A DNA stretch of 64,000 bases, taken from contig OZ035962.1 in assembly GCA_964034945.1 (NCBI GenBank), positions 112,531,234 through 112,595,233 on the forward strand. The letters are read 5' to 3'. The stretch is from Chrysopilus asiliformis. Lineage: Eukaryota; Arthropoda; Insecta; Diptera; Rhagionidae. The translations under genes were made by a program, and so were the position numbers. Below are positions 24,005 to 35,960 of this stretch, in pieces (positions within the stretch are counted from its first letter, which is position 1; every line of letters starts with the position of its first letter). The notes under the pieces are model-generated. The model ran no database searches. It worked only from the letters and a program-made list of their open reading frames with translations, and was not told the origin of the DNA.

Positions 24005-25870
24005 CATCGGATAGAAAAGTCTGAAGACAGTAAATAAACCAAAAAAAATTATCATCTCCCCTCCCCCTCCCCTTTTGAAAAAAACACCCACGAAACCCGT
24101 CTACAACAAATTTTAGAAAAACGAATTTGATGAAAGTTTGAAGAACTAATTTTTTGAAAAAACGTGATTTTCTTTAAAAATTTGAAATTTTCTTTCTAGT
24201 TTTTGCTTGAATCGATGTAAAAAAAATGACACGTTAACATACATATTAACAAACAGAAAAACTCACAGAGAGTGCTAATCGACCTTCAATAGAAAATTGA
24301 ATATTACCCCAAAAAGGCAAACATTTATCCGGTTTATGCAAAATAAATTCAGAAAAGAGCTTCATATAGCAGAGTCGAGGCTAAAATTCGAGAGAGTTAC
24401 CAAGGAAATAGTCAATTTAACAACGCCGTTCGACTTGTTTCGAAATCCCTAAGAAATGTTGATGATTTCTTGAATAAGTAAGACATTATGTAGATATTAC
24501 TTTGAGGGTTGTTAAATCCACGATTGGCTGTACGCTAGTATGTAAATTTGTGCATGTTAAGTAAGAATGTACGCCCGCCAGGTATCATTCTCAGAACTTT
24601 TGTTATTTCATTCAAATTCCCTATATTTAACAAAAGAGGGATAAAGCTTTTATTTGTAATTCTATAACATTTCACGCTTCAACGTGTCATTACCACAAAT
24701 GACTTATCCTAATATACTCCCAACATGAAATTTGTTCCGTTACGAGTACGGTTTAATTCACCCATGGGGGGTAGATTCGTGGGCTTCCTTCAAAAAAAAA
24801 AAAAAAAATACGATCCTACAATAGGTTACCCTAAATATCTGTGGTTCATTAACGTCTTTTTTCCTTGCTCTGTGTTTCACGTCGTCTTTTTTCTAGATTT
24901 TTTTGTACGAAATAAATCACAACACGAAAGAATATTTGTTGAGACGAACATTATGCTCTTTATTTTGGTATCCTATTCACAAAATTCTAGGTAGGAGCTG
25001 CAAAAAAAAACCCAGAAAATAGGCACGGAAAAAACGAAATGTGGGGAAAAACATGTCCACCCCATTTGCAGAAAAGAGCCTTCCAAAGCTCGGAAACGTT
25101 TAACGAAAACATATTGTTGGGGGTTTCTTGACAGAAATCCGATTTCGAATACGACAAACTCATCTATATATAAATAGCGATAAATTAGGATGTTTTTATG
25201 TGCATACAGCCACACCGTTTATATTTTCAAACATTATCCCGTAGTACTTGAATATATCGCTACGTGTGTATCTATCGTACTGAATGTACATATAAATAGG
25301 TATTTGCCTAAAATTCATGTCTGAAAGGATTAGAGAATGCCTTTTTTATTTGCTGCCAACAAAATTGTTTGTTATTACCGTACAGATAAATTCCATGGAA
25401 AAAATAAACACGAAAAAAAAACGTTATTTGGATATCTGCCATTGAAGTTGAATATGTGTTTGCTTAGGTACTGTACCTTACCTATGAAATATTGTAGTTT
25501 GATTATGTAAAAAAAAAAAAATTTAATATCATTTTAGGGAATCGCAAACAGCATTTTTTTAAAAGCTTTTGTTGAAAATATCTGAAGCTATTACCTCTTC
25601 AACGATTTAAAAATAAATCTTTTTAATATCATATATTTTATGGCAATCTCAATATGTTTATCTACTACTACTACTATTGATTATAAAAGTGGTTTAATCT
25701 AAATATTTAACTTTTAGATATTTCTATACTTGTTTGTTATTCATTTTACATATGCTCTATCAGTATTTTTGTTCTATGGAATATATCTGCAACTAAATAA
25801 GATATGCTTTTAGTGGCAGATACGTGTCAAAGACCAGAAATCCTATTGTAAAGGGTAATGGGGGATCGCT
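24005..25870. other. Intergenic, nothing recognised
   Basis: AT-rich sequence with a pyrimidine-rich patch (24056-24076) and a 16-base poly-A run near 24793. No gene or terminal repeat is supported. Confidence 0.5.
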
Positions 25871-25871
25871 G

Positions 25872-26125
25872 ATCTCGAATCCGTTGTCCGTTTTTCGATA
25901 GCTCTCACGGTTTGGCCAGGGCGCCTAGGGTCGCCTCAAAAAAAGGAGATAGCTCAAAATGGACAACGGATTTCGATTTCTCGTCGCCCAAAACCCCTAC
26001 ATTCCAAGTTTCAGCGCGATCAGACAAAAATTCAGAAAAAAACATTTTTTGCCATGAAAAAATCATGGACACACTGCAATTTTTTGCGATTTTTTTTCAA
26101 AAAATAGATTGCGCTGAAACTTGGT
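25872..26125. repeat. Two adjacent imperfect hairpins, probable repeat unit
   Basis: Hairpin one pairs CGAATCCGTTGTCCG (25876-25890) with GGACAACGGATTTCG (about 25961-25975), and the match extends with mismatches through TTTTTCGATAGCTC. Hairpin two pairs CCAAGTTTCAGCGCGATC (about 26003-26020) with GATTGCGCTGAAACTTGG (about 26107-26124). Both arms are far more GC-rich than the surroundings. No coding function is claimed. It looks like a small mobile or RNA-structured repeat. Confidence 0.55.
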
Positions 26126-29100
26126 GTAAAATTAGAATGTTGTTCGCATTTTCCGTGTAAAAACTGTGCCCCTTTATAAAAGATAATAACTGACCATAAA
26201 TTCCGTCATGATAGTTTTCGCAATTTGGACCGCCTCCTTTTTCGTCATGCTTATTTGCATTTTTTGCACTAGAATTAAATACTGTCAACACACCACTATA
26301 GACTATTGCCCTCCTCATTTATTGTGAGATGTATTTTATTGACAACCTTTGACCTAAACATGACGGCAAAGATAATAGGAAACATGCGACACAAAATAGC
26401 CAACAAAGACTCAGCCATGTGCCACGATGCCATTAATGCTTGTCACAAACGTACAGCATCTTACCTTATTTATCGTTGCGGCAATTTTCATGATTTTATC
26501 TATCATACGTAATTTCAAGCGATTAACCTATTAGTAAAAAATTCATTTTTCTTTAAAATATTATTTTTAATATCATAATTTGTTAAATCAAGTTTCTAAA
26601 AACTTAAAAATTTCAAGAATTTTTAAACCAATTCACAGTTATTAAATTCTTTATTTTATTTCTTTAAAATTCTCTAACCGAAAAGGCATTTTTTCCAAGT
26701 ACACGATAAAACTTTTATAAATCTGTCCTAGTTAAAATTTAAATGGTGGAAAATATTTTCGTCAAATAAAGTTACGTTTGGCATTAATTTCTCTATTTGC
26801 ATTAAACAGCATATCAACATATTCAAACTTTGATAGTTGTACAAGAAAATTTAGTCAGCCAAAAGGAGGCAAATATTTAAAACGATTTAAAACAAAAAAA
26901 ATATAGAAATAAAGAATTAGCAAAATTATATTTTTTCCATTAATAGAATTTTTTCCCCTTTTACTACAATCATCGGAAATAACTTGAAAATGAAAAAAAA
27001 AGTACCCTTGAATTTTTTTAAACCAAAGCTGGCGGTAACCGACAAAACTTGGAAGTCTTGTATGTATGGAAGAATTATGTAAAATAATATTCTAAACATA
27101 ATTTTTTCGACGCGCCGCGTTTTCGAGAAAAGCCCTACAAACTTCCTTACTTGTATCGTTTGACAGAAATCGCCGTCCGATTTTAACGGTTCTAGCTCGA
27201 AAACGACACGACCGATTAAGTTAAAATTTTAAACCACAGGGTTTGATTAGTGTTCAAAAATTTTTTCACACAAATCATTTGCTGTGCAATTATGTAACAA
27301 TTAGCTACCCATAACTTAAAAAAAACCTTTATTTTAGCCCAGCATTTTGGCAAGGTTTTTTTTTGTTTCATTATTGACTCCAAATTTAATCAAACTATCG
27401 ATTTCGAAAAAAAGATTGGGTGTCTTATTTTTATCAAAAACAATAATAATAAATTGTAGACACGAAATTTTCAAATTGAATTTTTGACATTTTCAAATTA
27501 TGTCTAAAGCTGCAAAAAATTGTCAAAGACTGATAGTATCTGATGATGTATTGCGGCACGTTTCATAATTCGTTTTGATTTATATCACTCTCTTATAAAT
27601 ATCATCCCCCAATTATTTACATGGGATTTGTTGAGGTAGTATATTCACCTTAGGAAAGCCCAGCAGCAAAGTAAAAAACGAATTCCAAAGGGGAAAAAAT
27701 GCTACGAAAAGGAAATGGCAAAGATCCTTTTTGTTGTTGTACGAAATTTCTTATTGAAAGCGTAGGTCCTTATCTAATAATTAATAAACATAGGCCAAAC
27801 AACGCCGAGAAGTTTTCCACGTCACAAACATTTTTACACTATCCAAGATTAAAGTCGTGAAAATGCGGGCCGAAAAATTCTTGAGAGTTTTTTTTAATAC
27901 GGTTCTATTTTACTGTGCGTAAAGAAAAATCAGACCCAGCGTTGTTTGGTGATTGTCGGTAGTGGAGGTTGAGGGTTGATATACCTTGTTTGAGGCTCGA
28001 GAATCCTGGAGACAGAAAATGTTGTCCCACTATTTTGATTGCGGTTAAGGCGGAACTGTTGAAAAAATTTCTCAATTGTCACGCTAAAAGGCACGCCATT
28101 TACAGTCAATTGGGAGGGGATGGTATGTGGTTGTTGAAATGGTGATGGGTGAACAAAAATATAACTAAAAAAAAAAATAATGTCGGCAACGCCGATGCGA
28201 GAAACGAACGGGAGAAACATTGACCTCGAAACTTTTACTTTACCCCAGTGTGAGCTTTTTATTATTTTTTACTACCTGTATTATGTTAAGGTGACACGCA
28301 GCAGTCTTTAATATCGATTTAACAATTCGTTGAGTGAACTTATTGTCAACTTCTGACGTAATAAATTAGATAAAATGTGCTTTATTTTTTATTTTGCTTT
28401 TTTTTTTTTTTTTGGTTAGATTGAGTTGAGTTTTGTTGCGCCAAATATAAATGATGGTTTGTATATGCGGTGTGTTAGCAAATTAAACACTTGAGCTTGA
28501 ACTCCTTTTATTTCGGCAAACGACGATTATTATTTTATATTATTGTACAACATAAATATGAGTTCATATAAGTAGCATAAATCCATATATTATGTAAAGA
28601 TGTGGCTTTTATGAAAGAAAATGTGCTATTAAATTCAAATTATAATAAAAACATGAATTAATTCATATGGTATTTTGGTACTTAATAGTTATCATTAAAG
28701 GGTTAGATCTATAGAATAAGCAAATTCGATAGAAAAAGCAATAGAAAAAGTAAATACTTGTGAACCCTAAATAAACTTTATCATCACGATTGTTTTGACA
28801 CAATGCACCGTTTTTGTGAAAATCGTGAAAAAAGAACATTGCTTTTGCAAATCACAGTTTTTATATTATGGCAAATTTTTTTTTTATTACCTGACGTTTT
28901 TTTTATTATCGATAAGGACTTGTTTATATCTGACACTTTATTCCGTGAATTTTATTCTTGCACACTAAATTCTTCCTAACTACGAATTTATTCGGCTATA
29001 GATAAATAAAATTCGTGAAATAAGTTCTAAATGAAATTCGCAGAGAAATTTAAGAAAACAAAAGTCTCCAAAGTGCCTACAATTTCGCATTAAAGTTGAA

Positions 29101-31264
29101 TTTGGGTTTTTATCAATAAAAGTAACACCAAAAAACATCTAGTCAGCAGGTTTTCCGGGAAAACTGTCAATGAATTTGCCGATTTACTTTAAATTTAATT
29201 GTTTTAAAGAACTATGGGTTGCGAAGAATTAACTCTCGATAATTTTATTTCGAAATGTAGAAATAGAATTACAAAAAATGCGAAAAAATGCGAAATAAAA
29301 TTGAGCTTTTAAAGATTTCACACCAAATTCTTTACAGCACCTGAGAATTTCACAACAAATTCCGGAAAATTTCTCGAGAATCTTTTTTCCTATTCAGTGA
29401 CTTTAGTTTAAAGTTGACATCGATTGACATTCGTAATACCGATGTATCAACTCAGTTGATAATTATCAACTATCAATTCTGAATTGACATTCATAATAAG
29501 GGCCTAAATTTCATTAATCGTTCGGTGCAAATAATCGGTTATTCCGTATGATTAATCGAATTTTTGAAATTTCGTGGATTGCAAGATATATGTGTATAAA
29601 AATAGGAAAAATATTTCTTGAACAAAATTTTCATGAAATTTTTTTCACGGCTCCGAGAATTTTCGAGGGAAAACTGATGTATTTTCAGAGGGTTTCATAA
29701 TGGATTTTGATAATAATTGATTTTGGTTTTTCATAAGGAATTATTTTTCTTATTTTTTGATAGATCTGTATATTTTTATGACTTTGAGTCAGTGGAAAAG
29801 CATTCTTCATATTTTTCTAGCTTTTCTTTCAAAAATCTGATGAAAATTTAAATCGTTTTGTATAGAATACTGATTTTAAAGTCCCTAAGCTTTAATTAGA
29901 TGCCATGTAATATACTATACAAATAACACCTTTGAAGTAGGTATAATCAGAGCTGGCAAATACATTAATTGTAATTTTCACATACTGTGGGTCTGTGTAA
30001 ATAAATCTGTTTATATGAAGTTGACATCTGTGATACATTAGCGTTTCTAATTCCAATATATATTATTCTGGGTATTTATATATTCCATATATACATACGT
30101 AGATTTATACCACTGAACGCTATATAATGTTAGCCGCGTACAAACGTGTTTATTTATTTAATCAACTAAATTAGTTTCCTCGACTAATCTCATAGTGACT
30201 TCTTTGCTCCGGTCTTGAAGTCAACATAATACTCGGGATCATTGCCATCTTATAATGGAGCCACGATAGTTGACCCAGTTCAAATTTTGCTCCCTCATGA
30301 CTCCCAGGGGATTTATGAAATGCTTGAAACAAAATCTTGCTCCGTTTTATTTTCCTCCAGCAAAAACACACTCCTAGCACAAATTCATCCTCATCCGGTT
30401 TCATTATTCGACACGACGATGGTAACTCATGCACTCTGATTGTACACCTTTGGATATTGGGCCAATCTAAAACCTTCGCATTCACGTTCCCTCAATTACC
30501 ATATCCATCACAAATTTATATGCTGAACCACCTGATTCCATCTGGATTCATAAATATGTCGACATCACAGCATCATCAAACGCAAATCGAAAACAGTCTG
30601 TGGAAGGAAAACAATCATAGCGGATGTGGATACGACAACGACGACAATATATGCGGTGGATTTGGTATATAGACAACGTGTGGCTTGAACAAAATAAGAC
30701 CGACCGTAACAAAATAGTTAGACAAAATTGGAAAAAATCTTCCCTCTTTTGTTTTGCCAGTATTTTTGCCCCATATGTTGTAGTTTTCTAGGGCTTAAAT
30801 CATTCAAGTCTTTACGACTACTACGTCATCATCCACATCATTGTCATAGTCATCGTCATGGGGAAAAGCTATATATGAGCAACTGTATGCAATTTTCCAT
30901 CCCTGACTACTTTGCTTCCAAATAGTCCCGAGTCGACATTTCAGAAGAATGGATACTCACAAAAACTACCACAGAATGGACGATATATCACACCATGGTT
31001 TGGATAAGTGCTTGGTTGGGCGGGAAAACTGGGAAACTCAAGTAAAGTCTTATGGGAAAGCACGCCAGAATGCTTTAAAATAAATACATAAAAAAGTTAT
31101 GATTTTCAAAGTACATTACCCTAAATGATGTGGTTTGATTTTGTTAAATGTTGATGAGGGCTTTTTCGGAAAAGGTTTACATAAAACATAAATAAATGGC
31201 GGCAAAGTCTCATACAACATTTAAAGAAATTATTTTCTTGTCTGGTTGAATGTTAATATAAAAA
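26126..31264. other. Intergenic or intronic, decayed repeats, no supported gene
   Basis: AT-rich. A decayed repeat relative lies at about 27055-27240 (TGTATGGAAGAATTATGTAAAA, then GACGCGCCGCGTTTTCGAGAAAA). A GC-richer patch at 30160-30930 is open in several frames on both strands at once, which points to base composition rather than a gene; it includes CATCAT/CATCGT-type runs at 30826-30858. Confidence 0.5.
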
Positions 31265-31545
31265 AAAGCTGCAATTGCCAGGGGCAATCGGTCAAATACT
31301 CTATATGAGGGCAAACAAATTTTTTATGAAAAAAGTCCATTTGTATGAGAGAGGGGGGAAGGATTGGTCCGATTGAATTTTGATGTATGGAACGGTTAAG
31401 TAAAATCATATTTTGAACACATTCTGTCTATAGAAATTTTTCGATACTATGCACCATTTTCGAGAAAAGCCTCTAGCTCAATTCCTTCAAAAGTTATTTT
31501 GTTCACGGACAGATAGACAGAGAGACGGACAAACATGCGGCAAAC
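31265..31545 (-). repeat. Distant relative of the tetranucleotide-bearing repeat
   Basis: Read left to right it has the same order as copy 1: a hairpin (CAATTGCCAGGGGCAATCGG), a TTGATGTATGGAA block, AAAATCATATTTTGAACAC, a GATACTATGCACCATTTTCGAGAAAA block, CTAGCTCAATTC, then an ACAGATAGACAGAGAGACGG run. Identity is low, so it is an older or sister family, but the conserved order argues for common descent. Confidence 0.6.
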
Positions 31546-31755
31546 AAAATCTATTGTTATCCCTAATACCCTGCCTGGTGTAGTGATTGGTTCGATGCGT
31601 TGCAAATGATATACAGTATCTAAAATACTCCGGTATGATATATCATATAAAGTTTAAAAATGGCTTTTCTCTGTTACGCCTGGTCTGATATCTCCCAAAC
31701 TTTAGAATCGGTTTTAATACGATTCTTTTGGTGTTTCAATTAAAGCCCCTTCCGT

Positions 31756-31883
31756 CCCGTTTCATCCCCTCCCGTTTCATCCCCTCCCGTTTCATCCCCT
31801 CCCCTTTCATCCCCTCCCCTTTCATCCCCTCCCCTTTCATCCCCTCCCCTTTCATCCCCTCCCCTTTCATCCCCTCCCCTTTT
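31756..31883 (+). repeat. 15-bp minisatellite (CCCSTTTCATCCCCT)
   Basis: There are eight full tandem copies of a 15-base unit: three CCCGTTTCATCCCCT followed by five CCCCTTTCATCCCCT, then a partial unit. The ordered change of one base between blocks suggests recent expansion of a variant. The unit is a multiple of three, so long repeat-peptide frames arise on both strands without meaning. Confidence 0.95.
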
Positions 31884-31913
31884 ATGGCAATTCAACTTTG
31901 GCCTGTGGTGGGC

Positions 31914-32120
31914 ATTACATCCTCGAAATAACTCGTGCAGCTCCTTATGCTCTAATTTACTTGTTGCATGTTTAATTTTTGAGTTTCTTCCGCCACAGGT
32001 TGATACATTTTTAATTTCTCTAACGCAGGTGGATGCGCGCCTAGCATAGGATAAATTTTCCTGCAGGAAGCCAACTACAGCGTACGGAAGCCAACAAGTC
32101 TTACTCCATTTTCCTGAGTG
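31914..32120 (-). mobile_element. CACT-ended MITE, truncated and diverged copy
   Basis: It matches the right two thirds of the 51342-51644 copy: ATTACATCCTCGAAAT, ACTCGTGCAGCTCC, the CCACAGGT block, ATGCGCGCCTAGCATAGG, AAATTTTCCTGC and the end CCATTTTCCTGAGTG. The left inverted repeat is missing, and the flank there is the 15-bp minisatellite. It is more diverged than the other copies. Confidence 0.75.
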
Positions 32121-34884
32121 CATTGGCCCAGCACTTGTCACGAGCTAATTAACACACAGTATTGTAAATGGGGCTTTAGTTACTCGGCTAGTAGCGAGAT
32201 ACATCATCTCAATCAGTGTAAACATTTAACTGAGCTACTGTAGATGAGTTTAGCGCATCCGCAACTTATGGCCAGGAAGAATTTTTCTGGGTTATGTTAC
32301 ATTTCTGTCTGACAACTGCTGGATAAGTCCAGATAAAAACACCACTGGCATTTCATCTACTTACCGGCCAGTAGTGTAATTGAGAGCTTAAGTCGATTCT
32401 GATAAATATTTTATCCCGATATGCGGCATATGAAATGCGCTTAGTAGATATTTAAGTAATCTTGATTAATTTGTTAGATTCGGCTATATGATTTGATCAT
32501 AGAGGGTATAAAATAGCAAATATAGTAAAAAATCCGTGTTAAATGTAGGATTCAGGCGGTTTAGAAACCTCTATATAATTTATTCACTCGTATACGTATA
32601 GAAGATTGCTTACATACACGCCGTCAGCATTGAAAGGAAGAGAAATTTAAATTGGCTCAAGGCTACATGATGTTTCTTCAACTGTGTCGTGTCGAAGAAA
32701 AGATTCCTTCGGTTTTTTATACTGTCATCATGATGCTCCATGAAGGTCACTCTTTGTTTTTCGGATTTTGCAAGTACTTGGTGAAGTTTTTCTGGTTCAT
32801 TTGGGTCTTATCTGGAAATTGAGACCGTAAAACGTAGAGTGGGAATAGGAATCTTGGGTAGAATGAAGTAAAATTGGAAACCATTTGTTTTATTCTGGAT
32901 AAAAATTTCGTGAAAAAAAAATCCATGTTACTTACAAAAGTTCCAGTTCTCGATTTCAAACACGAGAACATGTTTTTACTATGATTTGAATGTGTTTTCC
33001 TCAGCATATTTGCAGATAAATTCACCCAACTACGAGTTGTTCAAGTATATTGAACTTCGAGGACGAATAAAAGCCAAGATTTTTTTTTTCTTTTTGGGGG
33101 GCTGAGATGGGATTACGATGGGATGATGGCTAGCTAACAAAGGAAATGTTTGTTTGGTAGCTACCGGCATCAATCATTTTCAAAACGATGGACGTACGAA
33201 TGGACGAACGAAATTATGAAAAAAATATTGAAATTCGAGACTATGAGAAGATTGAATGGGCAGCAGGATGACTGATGACTTAACGGGTAACTTTGGCATT
33301 GATAGACTTAGTTTTTTGACAGCTAAATATTTACAAATGGCACACATGTTCGAAAAGAATGGGGACGATGGCATTGAATCGAGTCCTTTGGGACCAATTT
33401 TGTCGGATAAAGAATATTTCCATTAAATTTTGATTAAAATCGATTAATAGTGTGTTAGTGTTTGCTATGAAATCTATTTTGATTTGACCTTGTTTGGGGG
33501 TAACATATTTTTTTGTAATATTAGATTAGTTTTTTTTCTGGTGTACGAATGAAATTTTTCAATAATTCTTTTCCACAATTTTTGATATAAACACGTTTTT
33601 TGGCTATTTTTAATTTTATATTGGTTATACACTGATTGTGAGTCTGCTCATCAGAAAAAAGGTATTTTTACGACACCTTTTGTTAAAATAATTGGCGGAT
33701 TCATAGAAATGCAGAGACTCTCTGAACTGTCCAAATTTGTATGGAAAATATTTAAGTGTGCTTTTACACATGCAATTTCAGCAACATGGAAATCGAATCG
33801 AATTTAACGTGACCCTCTTAAGTTTACTAGTCGGTTTTGGGGGTATTAAACAACTTCGTAAAATCCTATCCTATAATGTAATACGAGGAATGTTTGCACA
33901 ACGATCTCGAAAACCCGCCTAACGATTTTCACGAAAGCTAGGGATTTTCGGGGACAAAAATCGATCTAGATAGGTCTCACCTATGAGAAAATTCCTCTCG
34001 ATACCCCCCGCCTGCTATCTTCGATTTGGGTGGTCCGATCTTAATGAAACTTTACAGTATTACTAAGGGGGCTAAGGGCTTTCGATTTTCCCACTACAAA
34101 CCTGACTTTTCCACTACAAACCTGATGTTTTTATATAAAAAAAATCAACATTATACCCAAATATATTGATCATATGAAGTTTAATTATGCAAGAAAGGTA
34201 TCGTCTCACCGTTAGGTGCATTAGGCTGTGTGTTTTTCTAAGATATTGAGTGTGTTTTTCTAACAGAGGTGAGACCTGTCTAGATCGATAGGTCTCACCT
34301 CGCCAAAATTTCAGCAAAACGACGACTTTGAGGTGGGCGAGCATGGCTCGGTTTTCCTGGTACTTACGCAAAATACGGAGATGTCGAAAAATTCAGCTTT
34401 AACAATATTTCTTTTGTTCTATTTGTCCCCAGATTTTTAGTAATTTTAACTTTTCATTGATCATTGACATTTTCAATTTGTAATTTTGAAAAAACCGCCG
34501 ACCAACTAATACAAATTATTTGAAAAGTGCGTTTATGCATAAAAATACGGAAATAAGCAATGGGAAATTATAACTGTTCTTTATATGAATACCCTTATTA
34601 TTTTATTTTACTGCCAATTCAAATGTTTTGAAATTTTCAAATTCATATTATTTGAAAAAAATCCAAGAAGTCCGTGATTTTTGATAAAAAACAAAAAAAT
34701 CGCTTTTTCATTTATTCGTCAGGGAACCTTTCATCGTAAAACATTTAAAGCGTAAAAAAAATCCGGGAAAATTTAAAATTTTTAGTGAATCTGCAATAAT
34801 TTAAACTTTCTTTTTAATTTAGTATCCATTTTAATATTTTAAGACCTTTTTTGGTGTCAAGGAAAAATAATTTATTAAAAAAAA
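32121..34884. other. Intergenic upstream of the cysteine-rich gene
   Basis: No coding frame is supported. Repeated pieces lie at 33960-34300: GATAGGTCTCACCT occurs at 33969-33982 and 34287-34300, the latter as part of a perfect inverted repeat. A 17-base piece (CCACTACAAACCTGA) is duplicated at about 34090-34125. I see no clear TATA box or initiator that I would assign to the gene at 34885. Confidence 0.5.
34267..34300. repeat. Perfect 11-bp inverted repeat (hairpin)
   Basis: AGGTGAGACCT at 34267-34277 is the exact inverse of AGGTCTCACCT at 34290-34300, with a 12-base loop. ATAGGTCTCACCTAT, a related near-palindrome, occurs about 300 bases earlier (33970-33984). The function is unknown. Confidence 0.8.
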
Positions 34885-35543
34885 ATGATGAATCAAGAAA
34901 TGAATCCATCCAGACTTCGAGCGGTAATTCTTTCGCATTTAAATTTAAAAAAAAAAACTAATAAATTTCTTTAAAGGGACAAGAGAGTAGTGAGCCAATT
35001 CCAGAACCTTGCACAGAGTGCCCACCATTTTCCGGCCGCTGTGTCGTCATCCAACAACCACCGAAATTAATCTCCCGGAAGAAAATCATATTCGTCAAAC
35101 GATGCGAAAAAGTCCCAGTTCTGACGCATAACGTTAGGAAAGTCCAAACGCCAACACTTACGTTCCATAATATCATTCGTTATACACCAGAACTGAAATT
35201 CGAGGAGGAAGTACGTAATGTGCCAAAGGTTTGCTACAGAATTGAAAAGTACCAAATGCCGAAAATCAACTGCAAGGAGAAATCGATTGAAATGGCGAAG
35301 GAAATGTGCCAACCAGTTCTGTATCAGCCCAAGCCGCAAGTTATCAAAATCCCAGATCCTTCTACGTACTGCGTTTACGCGACAGGGCCTCAATCTTTGG
35401 CCTGTCAGTTGGATGAGAAGAGTTTCGCGCCTCCTACTTGTCCACAATTTGAACCAAGAATGACTGTGGATCCTTGCAATATGAGTCAATGTCCATGCGT
35501 CCCCATTGCGTCCTGCAATGGTTCGGCGGGTAGAAGGAAATAA
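34885..35543 (+). CDS. Cysteine-rich protein of 201 residues, two exons, unknown function
   Basis: Exon 1 is 34885-34923 (13 codons), the intron is 34924-34976 (53 bases, GTAATT..TTTAAAG, phase 0), and exon 2 is 34977-35543 ending in TAA. An in-frame stop lies just upstream of the first ATG (34876-34878). The exon is clearly GC-richer than its flanks and is free of stops for 189 codons including the intron-joined part. The protein has 14 cysteines, all in exon 2, with CTEC near the start and a CNMSQCPCVPIASC cluster at the end, plus many Pro, Lys and Glu. It has no signal peptide or membrane segment, so it is probably intracellular. I do not recognise the family. Small Cys/Pro-rich intracellular proteins are common among insect sperm-tail proteins, but that is only a suggestion. 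The second ATG at 34888 could also be the start. The antisense frame is a shadow. Confidence 0.82.
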
Positions 35544-35669
35544 TTTACAATGCCGACTTGATTTTTAAAGAAATTGCATAACAATCTTTGGATTAATGTT
35601 ATTTTTAATATCCTTCAAATTAAAAAGTAAAACACGGGCTTTTAAATCAAAATTTTCACGTATCTTTTA

Positions 35670-35675
35670 AATAAA
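35670..35675 (+). terminator. Poly(A) signal of the cysteine-rich gene
   Basis: AATAAA lies 127 bases after the stop codon and is followed by an AT/T-rich stretch, as expected for 3' end formation. Confidence 0.6.
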
Positions 35676-35744
35676 GTTTTAAAAAAATTATTTTTCTTGC
35701 GTTTAATTTGAAGTAACATTTTGTGGTTTTTTAAGATTTTTAGA

Positions 35745-35960
35745 ATGAAATGCCATGCCGGTGGGAAGAACGTCTTAAAAAAAGCAAAAACACAGACAAA
35801 CATCAAAAAGTGCAAAAATATAAAAAAGTGAGATATTAAAGTGTACTAAATTGGTGAAAAAATTCTTAACAATGCCATTAAGTTTAGGCGCGCACTGCAA
35901 CAGTATGCGTACCATAAGATAGTGCTAAGATCGCAAGTGGAGTTTTACCAACAAAAGTGA
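35745..35960 (+). CDS. Possible small lysine-rich protein (51 residues, two exons)
   Basis: The model has exon 1 at 35745-35827, the intron at 35828-35887 (60 bases, GTGAGA..TTTAG) and exon 2 at 35888-35960 with TGA. The joined frame gives a 51-residue basic peptide, MKCHAGGKNVLKKAK at its start and VEFYQQK at its end, with Lys concentrated in the first 29 residues. Support is the phase-consistent splice, a short intron like that of the gene just upstream, and the GC-richer exon 2. Against it are its small size, a strong acceptor-like TTTTTAG directly before the ATG (so the ATG may lie in an internal exon), and no clear poly(A) signal. It might be a protamine-like chromatin protein or chance. 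Confidence 0.35.

Noticed and set aside
30171..30672. Overlapping frames of over 100 codons on both strands
   Set aside because: A GC-richer patch lowers stop frequency on both strands. Neither frame shows a domain or good splice sites.
31740..32141. Minus-strand frame with a repeated GGDER peptide, 133 codons
   Set aside because: It is created by the 15-bp minisatellite joined to the truncated MITE.
35067..35489. Minus-strand frame of 140 codons
   Set aside because: It is the antisense shadow of the cysteine-rich gene exon. The sense frame has splice sites, an upstream stop and a poly(A) signal.
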